Position numbers and translations under genes: made by a program. A stretch of 64,000 bases of DNA from positions 1 to 64,000 of the forward strand of contig NZ_JFCB01000017.1 in the NCBI RefSeq assembly GCF_000725125.1, given 5' to 3'. Below are positions 44,915 to 53,787 of the stretch, piece after piece (positions within the stretch are counted from its first letter, which is position 1; every line of letters begins with the position of its first letter). The notes below the pieces were generated by a model. It saw only the letters and a list, made by a program, of their open reading frames with translations. It was not told the DNA's origin and did no database searches. The stretch comes from Streptomyces toyocaensis (lineage in GTDB: Bacteria; Actinomycetota; Actinomycetes; Streptomycetales; Streptomycetaceae).

Positions 44915-45577
44915 TTGCCTTCCAGGCATCGTCGCAGGCCGCGCGGTTGTGCGGAGAAGCACCTGCAGACCTATACAGATCCTCGGGGGCCCGGAGCCTT
45001 CCGCACGTATGACTGGCAGGGCGATCCGGAACGGCTGAGCCAGTTGGGCTGTCTGGCCCCAGCCCTGCTGAGCGTTCGCATCGGCTACAAGCAGGTAGTG
45101 CCATTGTTCCACCCTGACGGCCCCGGAGCTGAAGTACTGCATTCCATGGAAGCGGTGCTTGCGAACGAGGCGTGTGCGACAGCGGACTTCTTGGACGTGA
45201 CGCTGGATCCTTTGATGGGACCCTGGTCTCTGGTCGATCGAGCACTAGTAGCTACAGGTGAAGCCGGAGGTACGGGGCTGCCCGACTTCAAGGCCGTTGC
45301 CGTCACCAAGATCCTCCACCGCAAGCGGCCTAACCTAGTGCCGATTTTCGACAGCAGCATCTACCAGTTCTACCTCGGCCAAAAGCCAGTTCCCGGAGCC
45401 TACAAGGACACCCCTCGGCGCTTGTGGCCGCTCCTGCAAGCAGACCTACGCCGTCATCAGGGTTGGATCCAAAACCTCATCGTCCCCATTCGTACGCCTG
45501 ACGAGAGGCCTCTCAGCCTTCTTCGAGCGGCAGACATCATAATTTGGGGACACACGGCCAGCGGATGCGCCGCGTGA
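44915..45577 (+). CDS. DUF6308-like protein, probably 5'-truncated by the att junction
   Basis: The recognisable part begins about residue 20 (LQTYTDPRGPGAF, LSVRIGYKQVVPLF) and includes a middle segment VTKILHRKRPNLVPIFDSSIYQFYL, typical of DUF6308 proteins in Streptomyces. Frames upstream translate the tRNA fragment itself, so the original start has been lost; the TTG at 44915 is only the first usable codon. Function unknown. It lies 116 bp before the methyltransferase gene. Confidence 0.55.
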   Translation: MPSRHRRRPRGCAEKHLQTYTDPRGPGAFRTYDWQGDPERLSQLGCLAPALLSVRIGYKQVVPLFHPDGPGAEVLHSMEAVLANEACATADFLDVTLDPLMGPWSLVDRALVATGEAGGTGLPDFKAVAVTKILHRKRPNLVPIFDSSIYQFYLGQKPVPGAYKDTPRRLWPLLQADLRRHQGWIQNLIVPIRTPDERPLSLLRAADIIIWGHTASGCAA

Positions 45578-45693
45578 CGGTGCCCTGCTGACACTTGAGG
45601 GGCATGTTCGCCGTTGCGAGAGCACGCCGGACGCCTGTCTTCTACCCTGCTGATCGTGTCGTTACATGGATGCAGGTGCCTGTGAGGCAGCAG

Positions 45694-47121
45694 ATGTGGG
45701 GTAGTGAGCGTCGCCGAACGGCGATTGGGCGGATGGCGTTGTCGGTGCCCGCGCGTCAGGCGCTGGCGGACCGCCAGTTGCTACCTGGGCGGACGATCCT
45801 CGACTACGGCTGTGGCCGTGGTGACGATGTCAGGGCCCTGGAGCAATTGGACTGCCAGGTGGCTGGGTGGGATCCGTATTACCGCTCCGACATTCAGCTG
45901 GTCGCCAGCGACGTCGTGTTGCTGACCTACGTGTTGAACGTGATCGAGGATCCGGTAGAGCGTCGGCAGACCTTGGAGCAGGCGTGGGAGCTGACCTCGA
46001 CGCTGCTGGTTGTCTCAGCCCGGCTGACCTGGGAGAAGTCAAAGGTCCACGGTCGGAAGTTCGGTGACGGTCTACTGACCAGTCGGCAGACGTTCCAGCA
46101 TCTCTACGCCGCGAGTGAGCTTCGGGAGTACGTGGAGCAGGTGACCGGCGCGCGAGTGGTTGCCGCCGCGCCCGGAGTCGTCTACGTGTTCCGGGACGAG
46201 GGCGCCCGTCTAAGCTATCTGGCGCAGCGTGTGATCCCGGATGCCGAGTGGCTTGCTTCCGAGGACACTGCCTCAGCGGTGAGTGCGGTGGTGGACTTTT
46301 TCGAGCGCAGGGGACGTCCGCCGCGGATTGAGGAGATGCCGCGGACCGTTGCGGAGCTCCTGGCTCATCTGCGGCCTGGCGACGTCAAGCGTCTGGTGCG
46401 GGATGGTGCTGATCCTGAGCGTGCCACCGCGGGGGTTAAGCGATCGACGTTGAACACGTTGCTCTACCTGGCGGTGGAGCTGTTCAACGGTCGTGGACCG
46501 TTCGGGAGTCTGCCAGTGGGCTTGCAACAGGACGTGCGCACGTTCTTCAGTTCCTACAAGGAGGCGTGTCAGCGGGCTGACCGACTGTTGTTGAAGCTCC
46601 GCGACGACGGCTATGTGCGTAGTGCCATGAACGCCTCCGTTGTTGGCAAGGTGACACCGACGGCGCTGTACGTGCATCGACGCGCGCTGGAGCGGATCCC
46701 GACGGTATTGCGCTTGTACGAGCACTGCGCGTCGATCGCTGCCGGTCGCCCGGAGCAGTGGACCGTGGCCAAGCTCAGGCACCAAGGGCGAGCGGTGTCG
46801 TGGCTGGACTACCCGGACTTTGACAAAGACCCGCATCCGCGGATCCGGTCCTCCTACATGGTGGACCTGCAGACGCTTGAAGCTTCCCATCTCTCATACG
46901 AGAGCTCGGCCAACCGGCCGCTGCTGCATCGCAAGCACGAGTTCCTGGCACCGGATGATCCGGACGTGCCGCGATACCGCCGGTTGACCGAGTCTGAGAT
47001 GCGGGCGGGGTTGTATGAACGGCCGCACCTGATCGGGACCGAGAACGGCTGGGAGGCCGAGCTCGTCAGATGCGGCCGGCAGCTGCGCGGGCACCGGCTG
47101 GTGAGCCGCTCGGAGGCGTAG
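45694..47121 (+). CDS. DNA phosphorothioation-associated putative methyltransferase
   Basis: 475 aa. The N-terminal third is a SAM-binding domain with RRTAIGRMALSVPARQAL, DYGCGRGDDVRALE (motif I) and GWDPYY, then LTYVLNVIEDPVERRQTLEQAW, all typical of the family repeatedly found beside dnd genes. The C-terminal two thirds are family-specific. The ATG at 45694 has GTGAGG 7 nt upstream and starts just before the conserved block; earlier in-frame codons at 45595, 45604 and 45670 lack good sites. It is convergent with dndA. Whether it methylates DNA or another molecule is not established. Confidence 0.85.
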   Translation: MWGSERRRTAIGRMALSVPARQALADRQLLPGRTILDYGCGRGDDVRALEQLDCQVAGWDPYYRSDIQLVASDVVLLTYVLNVIEDPVERRQTLEQAWELTSTLLVVSARLTWEKSKVHGRKFGDGLLTSRQTFQHLYAASELREYVEQVTGARVVAAAPGVVYVFRDEGARLSYLAQRVIPDAEWLASEDTASAVSAVVDFFERRGRPPRIEEMPRTVAELLAHLRPGDVKRLVRDGADPERATAGVKRSTLNTLLYLAVELFNGRGPFGSLPVGLQQDVRTFFSSYKEACQRADRLLLKLRDDGYVRSAMNASVVGKVTPTALYVHRRALERIPTVLRLYEHCASIAAGRPEQWTVAKLRHQGRAVSWLDYPDFDKDPHPRIRSSYMVDLQTLEASHLSYESSANRPLLHRKHEFLAPDDPDVPRYRRLTESEMRAGLYERPHLIGTENGWEAELVRCGRQLRGHRLVSRSEA

Positions 47122-47127
47122 GGCTGG

Positions 47128-48270
47128 TCAACCTTCCTTAGGCTGCATGCTGGCGATGATCTCGGCGAGCGCAAGGGGATCGAAATCGGCTGCCTGGGAA
47201 GGAAACCAGGAAAGACGCAGCCCGTTGGCAGCCACGGCGTTGTCCAGGCCCATCGCCTGAAGGACATGGCTGGGGGTGTAAGAGGCGCTGGTGCAGGCCG
47301 AGCCGGTGGCGATCGCGACCTGGTCTTTGAGGCGGACGATGAGTGCTTCGGCATTCAGCTCATCGAAGCTGACGTTGAGGATGTGGGGGACGCTGTGCTC
47401 CGGGTCTCCGTTGAGGCGGAAGCGCGTCGCGCTGAGCGCAGCAAGGATCCGCTCGCGCATCGCCTTCGCCTCCCGCTCCCACGTCGCCCGGCTCTCGGTG
47501 AAGATCTTCGCGGCCTCGTACAGGCCCATGATCAATGGAACAGCGAGGGTGCCGGGGCGCAGTTTGCGCTCCTGCCCGCCGCCGAACATGATCGGCTCCA
47601 GCGGCACCTTGTCCCATCCCCGCCGGCGGGTGATCAGAGCGCCGACGCCCTTCGGGGCGCCGATCTTGTGGCCGGAGATGCTGATCAGGTCGATAGGCGC
47701 CATCAAGTCGGCGGGGACCTTGCCGTAGCCCTGAGCTGCGTCGACGTGCAGATAGGTGGGCGTGACGCGCAGCTTCTCGGCGAGTTCGGCGACCGGCTGG
47801 ATGACGCCGGTTTCGTTGTTGACGTGCATCAGCGACACCGCCAGGGTGTCCGGACGCAGCCGCTCCAACACGGCGTCGGCGGTGATGCGGCCGCTGGGGC
47901 CGGGGGAGAGGAAGTCGACCTCGAAGCCGCGGGTGTCGCGTAGGTGTGTTAGTGGCTCCAGTACAGCCTTGTGCTCGATGGCGGAGGTGATGATGTGCTT
48001 GCGCCCCGTGAGCTCGCCGTGCGGTGCCAGTCCGAGCAGAGCAATGTTGTTGGCCTCCGTCGCCCCGCTGGTGAAGATTACTTCTTCCGTTTTGGCGCCG
48101 ACGGTGCCGGCGATGAAGGAACGCGCCTGTTGCACCGCCTTCTTGGCGCGTGCACCGTACTCGTGGGTGCGGCTGCCGGCGTTGCCGAAGTCTTCGGTCA
48201 TCCAGTGCAGCACTACCTCGGCAACCCGCGGGTCCACCCGCGTCGTCGCTGCCACATCCAGATACGCCAC
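47128..48270 (-). CDS. dndA: Cysteine desulfurase DndA
   Basis: PLP enzyme that takes sulfur from cysteine and passes it to DndC for backbone phosphorothioation of DNA. About 380 aa. The PLP-binding Lys is in SISGHKIGAPKGVG (about residue 199), substrate-site motifs include TSGATEANN and HVDAAQGYGKV, and the catalytic Cys is in ATGSACTSASYTP (about 325). It is divergent from dndBCDE, the arrangement known from S. lividans. An ATG at 48306 is in frame, but a candidate operator lies 6 bp before it; the GTG at 48270 starts the conserved AYLDVAATTRVDP. Confidence 0.95.
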   Translation of the reverse strand: MAYLDVAATTRVDPRVAEVVLHWMTEDFGNAGSRTHEYGARAKKAVQQARSFIAGTVGAKTEEVIFTSGATEANNIALLGLAPHGELTGRKHIITSAIEHKAVLEPLTHLRDTRGFEVDFLSPGPSGRITADAVLERLRPDTLAVSLMHVNNETGVIQPVAELAEKLRVTPTYLHVDAAQGYGKVPADLMAPIDLISISGHKIGAPKGVGALITRRRGWDKVPLEPIMFGGGQERKLRPGTLAVPLIMGLYEAAKIFTESRATWEREAKAMRERILAALSATRFRLNGDPEHSVPHILNVSFDELNAEALIVRLKDQVAIATGSACTSASYTPSHVLQAMGLDNAVAANGLRLSWFPSQAADFDPLALAEIIASMQPKEG

Positions 48271-48311
48271 CACGGCGCTCACCCGCCTCTTTGCACGCTT
48301 CCACAACAGTC

Positions 48312-48333
48312 GTACGTCAAGTGATTAACGTAC
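48312..48333. promoter_or_regulatory. Palindrome GTACGT-N10-ACGTAC, candidate operator, dndA side
   Basis: Perfect 6-bp arms with a 10-bp spacer, just upstream of dndA. An identical architecture occurs at 48486. DndB is known as the repressor of dnd genes in Salmonella; from memory its reported site is also a TACG/CGTA inverted pair. Extra GTACGT half-sites lie at 48369, 48443 and 48465. Confidence 0.6.
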
Positions 48334-48485
48334 ACGCTGGGACCGCAGCGCACGAAGCCACCACCCCAGTACGTCAACATCATCCTCGCGGCGCTTGTTC
48401 CTGTGTCGCTTCGCCGCCTGCAGGCGCATGGTCGAAGGGCTGGTACGTCATTTTGTGCATCTGAGTACGTTGAGACGAAAGCGAC

Positions 48486-48507
48486 GTACGTTTCTCGTGA
48501 CACGTAC
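48486..48507. promoter_or_regulatory. Palindrome GTACGT-N10-ACGTAC, candidate operator, dndB side
   Basis: Second perfect copy of the dndA-side palindrome. It ends 20 bp before the dndB GTG. A -10-like TAGAGT (48516-48521) lies between them and no Shine-Dalgarno precedes the GTG, so dndB may be a leaderless or near-leaderless transcript whose -35 region overlaps this site. Confidence 0.6.
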
Positions 48508-48527
48508 GCGCACGCTAGAGTGCACGG

Positions 48528-49667
48528 GTGCAGACTGAAGCGGCGAGCAAAGCTGCGGGGCGGGCTGCCTCGCGAGCGTCCAATGGCTTTGAATACACCT
48601 TCCCCGCGATCCGCGGGGTGCAGGCGGGGCGGGAGTTCTATGCGTCGATGTGCCCACTGCGGCTCATCCCGAAGATCTTCCTCTTCGACGAAGATGATCT
48701 CTCCGCCGAGCTGAGAGCCCAGCGCGTCCTGAACAAGGGACGCCTGCCGGCGCTCGCCCGCTACATCCTGGACAACCCCGAGGACTACGTCTTCAGTGCC
48801 CTGACCGCCTCCGTTGACGGAGACATGGTCTTCGATAGCCAGGGAGCCGAGGGAGCCGCGCACCGCACCGGGCAGCTGCGCATCCCCATGGACGCACGCT
48901 TCCTCATCAACGATGGGCAGCACCGCCGCGCCGCCATCGAGCTGGCGTTGAAGGAAAACCCCGACCTGGGGGACGAGACCATTGCCGTGGTCTTCTTCCA
49001 TGACACCGGACTCGCCCGCTCCCAGCAGATGTTCGCCGACCTCAACCGGCACGCCGTCCGTCCGGCCCGCTCGATCGGCGTCCTCTACGACCACCGCGAC
49101 CTCAACGCACAGATCACCCGGACCCTCACTGAACGCTCGGCCGTCTTCAAGGGCTTTGTGGAGATGGAGAAGAGCACCCTGTCCGCCCGCTCCCGGAAGC
49201 TGTTCACCCTCAGCGCCTTGTACTTCGGCAACCAGTCTCTGCTCCAGGGCCTCGCGCTGAAGCAGGAGGAGGCTGGCCGGCTGGCGCAGTCGTTCTGGGA
49301 GGCCATGGATGCGGCGCTGCCCGAGTGGGCGATGGTGCGTGACAAGCAGCTGTCCGCGCAGGAGATGCGCCGGGACTTCATTCACAGCCACGGCATCGCT
49401 CTGCATGCGCTGGGCCGTATCGGCAACTCGCTCTTGCGGGAGTCCACCAAGACGACCGTGTGGAAGAAGCGTTTGGCTCCGTTGAAGCACGTGGACTGGA
49501 GCCGGGCCAACGCCGACTGGGAGGGGCGCGCCATCGTCGGCGGTCGCGTTTCCAAAAGCCATCAAAACGTGACACTTACCGTTAATTACCTGCGTAAGCA
49601 TCTGGGCCTGGAGTTGAGCCCGGAAGAACAACGTGTGGAAGACGCATACCTGCGAGGCGAGGCATGA
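48528..49667 (+). CDS. dndB: DNA phosphorothioation regulator DndB (DGQHR domain)
   Basis: 379 aa. It carries the family-defining DGQHR motif in FLINDGQHRRAAIE (about residue 129), preceded by GRLPALARYILDNPEDYVFSALT, and MFADLNRHAVRP after it. In studied systems DndB is not required for modification but lowers its frequency, acting as a transcriptional repressor. It starts at GTG behind a palindromic operator candidate. It overlaps dndC by 4 bp, so dndBCDE form one transcript. Confidence 0.95.
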   Translation: MQTEAASKAAGRAASRASNGFEYTFPAIRGVQAGREFYASMCPLRLIPKIFLFDEDDLSAELRAQRVLNKGRLPALARYILDNPEDYVFSALTASVDGDMVFDSQGAEGAAHRTGQLRIPMDARFLINDGQHRRAAIELALKENPDLGDETIAVVFFHDTGLARSQQMFADLNRHAVRPARSIGVLYDHRDLNAQITRTLTERSAVFKGFVEMEKSTLSARSRKLFTLSALYFGNQSLLQGLALKQEEAGRLAQSFWEAMDAALPEWAMVRDKQLSAQEMRRDFIHSHGIALHALGRIGNSLLRESTKTTVWKKRLAPLKHVDWSRANADWEGRAIVGGRVSKSHQNVTLTVNYLRKHLGLELSPEEQRVEDAYLRGEA

Positions 49668-51244
49668 CCACCATCCCCCTCAATCTCGGGCTCACCCCCG
49701 TACGCCGCAAGCCCTTCAACGGGCGTTCGCTGGACGAGGTTGTCACCGAGCTCACCGAGGAGATCCGCGAGCTCTACACCGCTGACCAGGTGCCCTGGGT
49801 TATCGGTTACAGCGGAGGCAAGGACTCCACCGCCGTCCTGCAGCTGGTGTGGATGGCCCTCGCAGACCTGCCCGCCGAGCAGCGCACCAAGGCCGTGCAC
49901 GTCATCTCCACCGACACCCTCGTGGAGAACCCAGTCGTCGCCGCTTGGGTCTCCGCCTCCCTGGGCACCATGCAGGACGCGGCACAGGCACAAAGCCTGC
50001 CGATCGAACCACACCGCCTCACGCCGGAGATAAAGGACACCTTCTGGGTGAACCTCATCGGCCGCGGCTATCCCGCCCCGCGCCCGAAGTTCCGCTGGTG
50101 CACCGAACGACTAAAGATCAAGCCGTCGAACAGCTTCATCCGCAGCGTGGTCGCTGCCCACGGCGAAGCGATCATGGTGCTGGGCATTCGCAAGGCAGAA
50201 AGCCAAGCCCGCGCTCGCGCCATGGAAAAGCACGAGAAGCGACGCGTGCGCGACCGCCTCTCACCCAACGCCAACCTGCCCAACTCCCTCGTCTACAGCC
50301 CCGTTGAGGACTGGACCAACGACGATGTGTGGGAGTTCCTGATGCAGAAGCCCAACCCCTGGGGCTACAACAATCAGGACCTGCTCACCATGTACCAGGG
50401 CGCCTCCGGGGACGGCGAATGCCCCCTCGTGGTCGACTCCACCACCCCCTCCTGCGGCTCCAGCCGCTTCGGCTGCTGGACCTGCACCCTCGTCGAGCAG
50501 GACAAGTCTATGTCCGCCATGATCCAGAATGACGAGGAAAAGGAGTGGATGCTCCCCCTCCTGGATCTGCGCAACAAGCTCGATGCCCCCTTCGGCCACT
50601 ACCAGGAGGGCGACCCCGACCTCCCGCCCGGTCGTAAGGCACCCTTCCCGCGCCCCGACAAGCCGGCCCGTGACTTCCGCCGGATGAACGGCAAGGTGAT
50701 GCTGTTCAACGACGGCGCCATCCACGGCCCCTATCTGCAGTCCTACCGCGAAGAGTGGCTCAAGGAGCTGCTCCAGGCGCAAACATGGATCCGTGCCCAC
50801 GCCCCCGAGCACGTGCAGAACATTGAACTCATCACGCTTGACGAACTCCATGAGATCCGCCGGATCTGGGTGTTCGACAAGCATGAGGTCGAGGACAGCC
50901 TGCCGCAGATCTATCAGGACGCCACCGGCGAACCGTTCCCGGGCGGCCCGCTGGATGAGCAGCTTGTCATGGGCTCCGACGAGATGGATGTCCTCAAGCA
51001 GGTCTGCGACGGCGACGACCTGCACTACAACATGGTCCGCGAACTCCTCGCCGTCGAGCGGAAGTACCGCACCATGGCTCGCCGGTCCGGCCTCTTCCAG
51101 GCCCTTGAGCAAGCCGTGCAAAAGGGCTACTACGACAACCACGAAGACGCTGTGGAATTCGCTACGCGCAAGAAAAAGTGGCGTGACGACATCGCCGAGA
51201 ACCTGACCTTCGACGACGAAAACGAACTCGATGCTCCTGCGTAA
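49664..51244 (+). CDS. dndC: DNA sulfur-modification protein DndC
   Basis: 526-aa ATP pyrophosphatase of the PAPS-reductase superfamily. The PP-loop is GYSGGKDSTAVLQL (about residue 48). Conserved cysteines (FRWCTERLKI, then CGSSRFGCWTCTLVE about 263-273) match the positions that hold an iron-sulfur cluster in family members. It activates DNA phosphate and receives sulfur from DndA. Coupled by overlaps to both dndB and dndD. Full length. Confidence 0.96.
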   Translation: MTTIPLNLGLTPVRRKPFNGRSLDEVVTELTEEIRELYTADQVPWVIGYSGGKDSTAVLQLVWMALADLPAEQRTKAVHVISTDTLVENPVVAAWVSASLGTMQDAAQAQSLPIEPHRLTPEIKDTFWVNLIGRGYPAPRPKFRWCTERLKIKPSNSFIRSVVAAHGEAIMVLGIRKAESQARARAMEKHEKRRVRDRLSPNANLPNSLVYSPVEDWTNDDVWEFLMQKPNPWGYNNQDLLTMYQGASGDGECPLVVDSTTPSCGSSRFGCWTCTLVEQDKSMSAMIQNDEEKEWMLPLLDLRNKLDAPFGHYQEGDPDLPPGRKAPFPRPDKPARDFRRMNGKVMLFNDGAIHGPYLQSYREEWLKELLQAQTWIRAHAPEHVQNIELITLDELHEIRRIWVFDKHEVEDSLPQIYQDATGEPFPGGPLDEQLVMGSDEMDVLKQVCDGDDLHYNMVRELLAVERKYRTMARRSGLFQALEQAVQKGYYDNHEDAVEFATRKKKWRDDIAENLTFDDENELDAPA

Positions 51245-53258
51245 GATCACCCTCGAAGAATTCGGGGCCTACCGCGGCAAGCAGTCTCTTGATCTCACCC
51301 CCAAGAAGAACAAGCCGATCATCCTGATCGGCGGGTTGAACGGGTGCGGCAAGACGACCTTGCTCGACGCCATCCAGCTGGCGCTTTACGGCAACCGCGC
51401 CCGCTGCAGCGGCCGCGGCACCAAGGCTTACGACGCCTACCTGCGCGAGAGCATCAACCGCAAGGCCGACCCCACCCGCGGCTCTGCCATCACTCTCGAG
51501 TTCACCGTCATGACCGGCGGGCACGAGCACTACTACCGCGTCGTTCGCAGCTGGCACATCAGCGGCAAAACCCTCAAGGAATTCCTCAACGTCTACGTCG
51601 ACGACACCTACGGCGCACGCGCAAAGACGCAACGCAACGTCACGCCCGAGGGCAAGTTCAATCGGCTGTTGAGTGAGGGCTGGGCCGACCACGTCGAATC
51701 CCTCCTCCCCTTGGAGATTGCCTCCCTTGCCTTCTTCGACGGTGAGAAGATCGAGTCACTGGCCGACCCCGAACGAGCCGCCTCTGTCATCGAGTCCGCC
51801 GTCCACTCCCTCCTAGGCGTGAGCACCGTCCAGCAGCTGCGCAACGATTTGCTGGCCCTGCAGCGTCGCCAGAAGTTGTCCGACGAGGAACAGCACCTGC
51901 TGGACAACATCCGCGCCCAGGAAGCCGAACGCGAAGCGGTGCTCTCCCAGTACGACATCGCCCATCAGGAACTCGCCCACTCCCGCACCGAGCTCGGTAA
52001 GGCGCAGCGCAAGCTGGACAGCCTGGAGAAGGCGTTCGCCGACGAGGGCGGCGATCTGTTCACCAGGCGCATCGAGCTGGAGAACGACAAAAAGCAGACC
52101 GCCGCCCGCCTGGCCCAGGTGCGCGGCGAGCTGATCCAGCTTGCCGCGGGTCCGCTGCCCCTGCTGATGGCCCAACCGCTCCTGCAGGACGTGCGCCGGC
52201 AGGCCGAAAGGGAGCGTGAAGCCCAGCAATCGGCACAGGTTCTGGAGGTACTCGAAGCGCGTGACCAATGGTTGCTGGATCTGGTGCCCGACACCGTCCG
52301 CGCCGATGTGCTCAAGCAACTGGATGCCGACCGCGCCGAGCGTGCCGACAAGACGCAGCTGCCGGTGGACCTACGCTTGCCGCACGACGCACTGGCCCAG
52401 CTCACCGTCTTGAATGAACTCCTGCAACGGGACCAAGAGCGCTCACAGCAACTACTGCATAACGCCGCAGAACTGACAGAACAACTTGACCAACTGGACC
52501 GACAGCTCGCCGGCGTCCCCGCCCAGGACAAGGTCGAAGCCCTGCAAGTTGCTCGGGACGAGCAGATCGTGGAAGTCGCCCGCAGCCAAGCTGCCTGCGA
52601 CCGCGCCACGGCCAAGCTGGAGGACCTCAAGCGACGCCGTGAGCACGTCACCACCCTACTCGAACGGGCCCACAAGGAGTTCGTCCGCACCAAGGTCAAA
52701 GCAGAAGAAGTCGAGCGGATTATCAAATACTCCGAAAAGGCCCGCGACACTCTCGAACGCTTCGGCTCCGCACTCCTCAAGCGGCACATCAGCCGCCTCG
52801 AAGTGGCCGTCCTGCAGAGCTTCAAGGTCCTCATGCGCAAGCAAGGACTCGTGCACGACCTGCGCATCGACACCGACAAGTTCACCCTCACCCTCGCCGA
52901 TGCCGACGGCGAGCCCATCGACCCCGCGCGGCTGAGCGCCGGCGAGCGCCAACTCCTGGCCGTCTCCCTGCTGTGGGGCCTGATGCGGGTCGCCGGCAAC
53001 CGCCTGCCCAGCGTTATCGACACCCCCCTGGGCCGTCTCGACAGCCGTCACCGCGAGCACCTCGTCGACCGCTACTTCCCCAACGCCAGCAACCAGGTCC
53101 TCCTGCTGTCCACCGACGAGGAGATCGATGAGTACCTGCTGGGCCGCTTGAAGAAGTCCGTCGCCCAGACCTACACCCTCGTCCACGACGACACCGAGTT
53201 CACCACCGCTGTCGTCGAAGGCTACTGGTGGAACGCAGGAGCACAGCATGCCGGTTGA
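51231..53258 (+). CDS. dndD: DNA sulfur-modification ATPase DndD
   Basis: 675-aa SMC/Rad50-like ATPase. Walker A is GGLNGCGKTTLLDAI (about 34), a long coiled coil occupies about 200-530, and the signature motif LSAGERQLLAVSLLWGL (about 567) is followed by Walker B/D-loop VIDTPLGRLDSRH. It is thought to remodel DNA or provide energy for sulfur incorporation with DndC and DndE. The start lies 14 bp inside dndC. Confidence 0.95.
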   Translation: MLLRKITLEEFGAYRGKQSLDLTPKKNKPIILIGGLNGCGKTTLLDAIQLALYGNRARCSGRGTKAYDAYLRESINRKADPTRGSAITLEFTVMTGGHEHYYRVVRSWHISGKTLKEFLNVYVDDTYGARAKTQRNVTPEGKFNRLLSEGWADHVESLLPLEIASLAFFDGEKIESLADPERAASVIESAVHSLLGVSTVQQLRNDLLALQRRQKLSDEEQHLLDNIRAQEAEREAVLSQYDIAHQELAHSRTELGKAQRKLDSLEKAFADEGGDLFTRRIELENDKKQTAARLAQVRGELIQLAAGPLPLLMAQPLLQDVRRQAEREREAQQSAQVLEVLEARDQWLLDLVPDTVRADVLKQLDADRAERADKTQLPVDLRLPHDALAQLTVLNELLQRDQERSQQLLHNAAELTEQLDQLDRQLAGVPAQDKVEALQVARDEQIVEVARSQAACDRATAKLEDLKRRREHVTTLLERAHKEFVRTKVKAEEVERIIKYSEKARDTLERFGSALLKRHISRLEVAVLQSFKVLMRKQGLVHDLRIDTDKFTLTLADADGEPIDPARLSAGERQLLAVSLLWGLMRVAGNRLPSVIDTPLGRLDSRHREHLVDRYFPNASNQVLLLSTDEEIDEYLLGRLKKSVAQTYTLVHDDTEFTTAVVEGYWWNAGAQHAG

Positions 53259-53628
53259 CAACGTCCGCCTGTCCCAGCCAGCTAAGGATCGGCTGACCTA
53301 CCTCAAGCGCACCACCGGCATCACCCAGTGGAACGTACTGTGCCGCTGGGCGCTGCTGCTGTCCCTCAAAGACCCCTCGACTCCGCTGGTCAAGGACATC
53401 GTCACCGACTCCAACGTGGAGATGACCTGGAAGACCTTCGCCGGCCAGCACGGTGACGTCTATCTGGCCCTGCTCAAGCAGCGCTGCGCGGCGGTTGGGC
53501 AGGAGGTATCCGATGAGAACGTCGCTCGCATGCTGACCGTGCACCTGCACCGCGGCATCGGATATCTGGGCGCGGACAAGCAAATGGCCACCATCGAAGG
53601 GCTAGTTGACGCCGTCGTCGCCCTCTGA
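53248..53628 (+). CDS. dndE: DNA sulfur-modification protein DndE
   Basis: 126 aa, the typical size. It begins VDNVRLSQPAKDRLTYLKRTTGITQWNVLCRWAL, matching the helical DndE fold; members bind nicked DNA through a basic surface and form a complex with DndC and DndD. It overlaps dndD by 11 bp and is the last gene of the operon, with a strong hairpin 12 bp downstream. Confidence 0.95.
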   Translation: MPVDNVRLSQPAKDRLTYLKRTTGITQWNVLCRWALLLSLKDPSTPLVKDIVTDSNVEMTWKTFAGQHGDVYLALLKQRCAAVGQEVSDENVARMLTVHLHRGIGYLGADKQMATIEGLVDAVVAL

Positions 53629-53640
53629 CGCGACCCTACT

Positions 53641-53669
53641 GATCCCCCAGGCAGGCCCCCTGGGGGATC
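53641..53669 (+). terminator. Terminator of the dndBCDE operon
   Basis: Perfect 11-bp stem (GATCCCCCAGG/CCTGGGGGATC) with a 7-nt loop, directly after dndE. Confidence 0.85.
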
Positions 53670-53787
53670 GGTGTATCTGAGCCCCGTGGAGGACCAGAGG
53701 GTTGCCTTGTAGGGCTACTGAACTTGATTGGGTGATGTCGGTGCCGTTCGCCTGACAGCCGGCCGTCGGCACCGATAGCCGTTGGGT

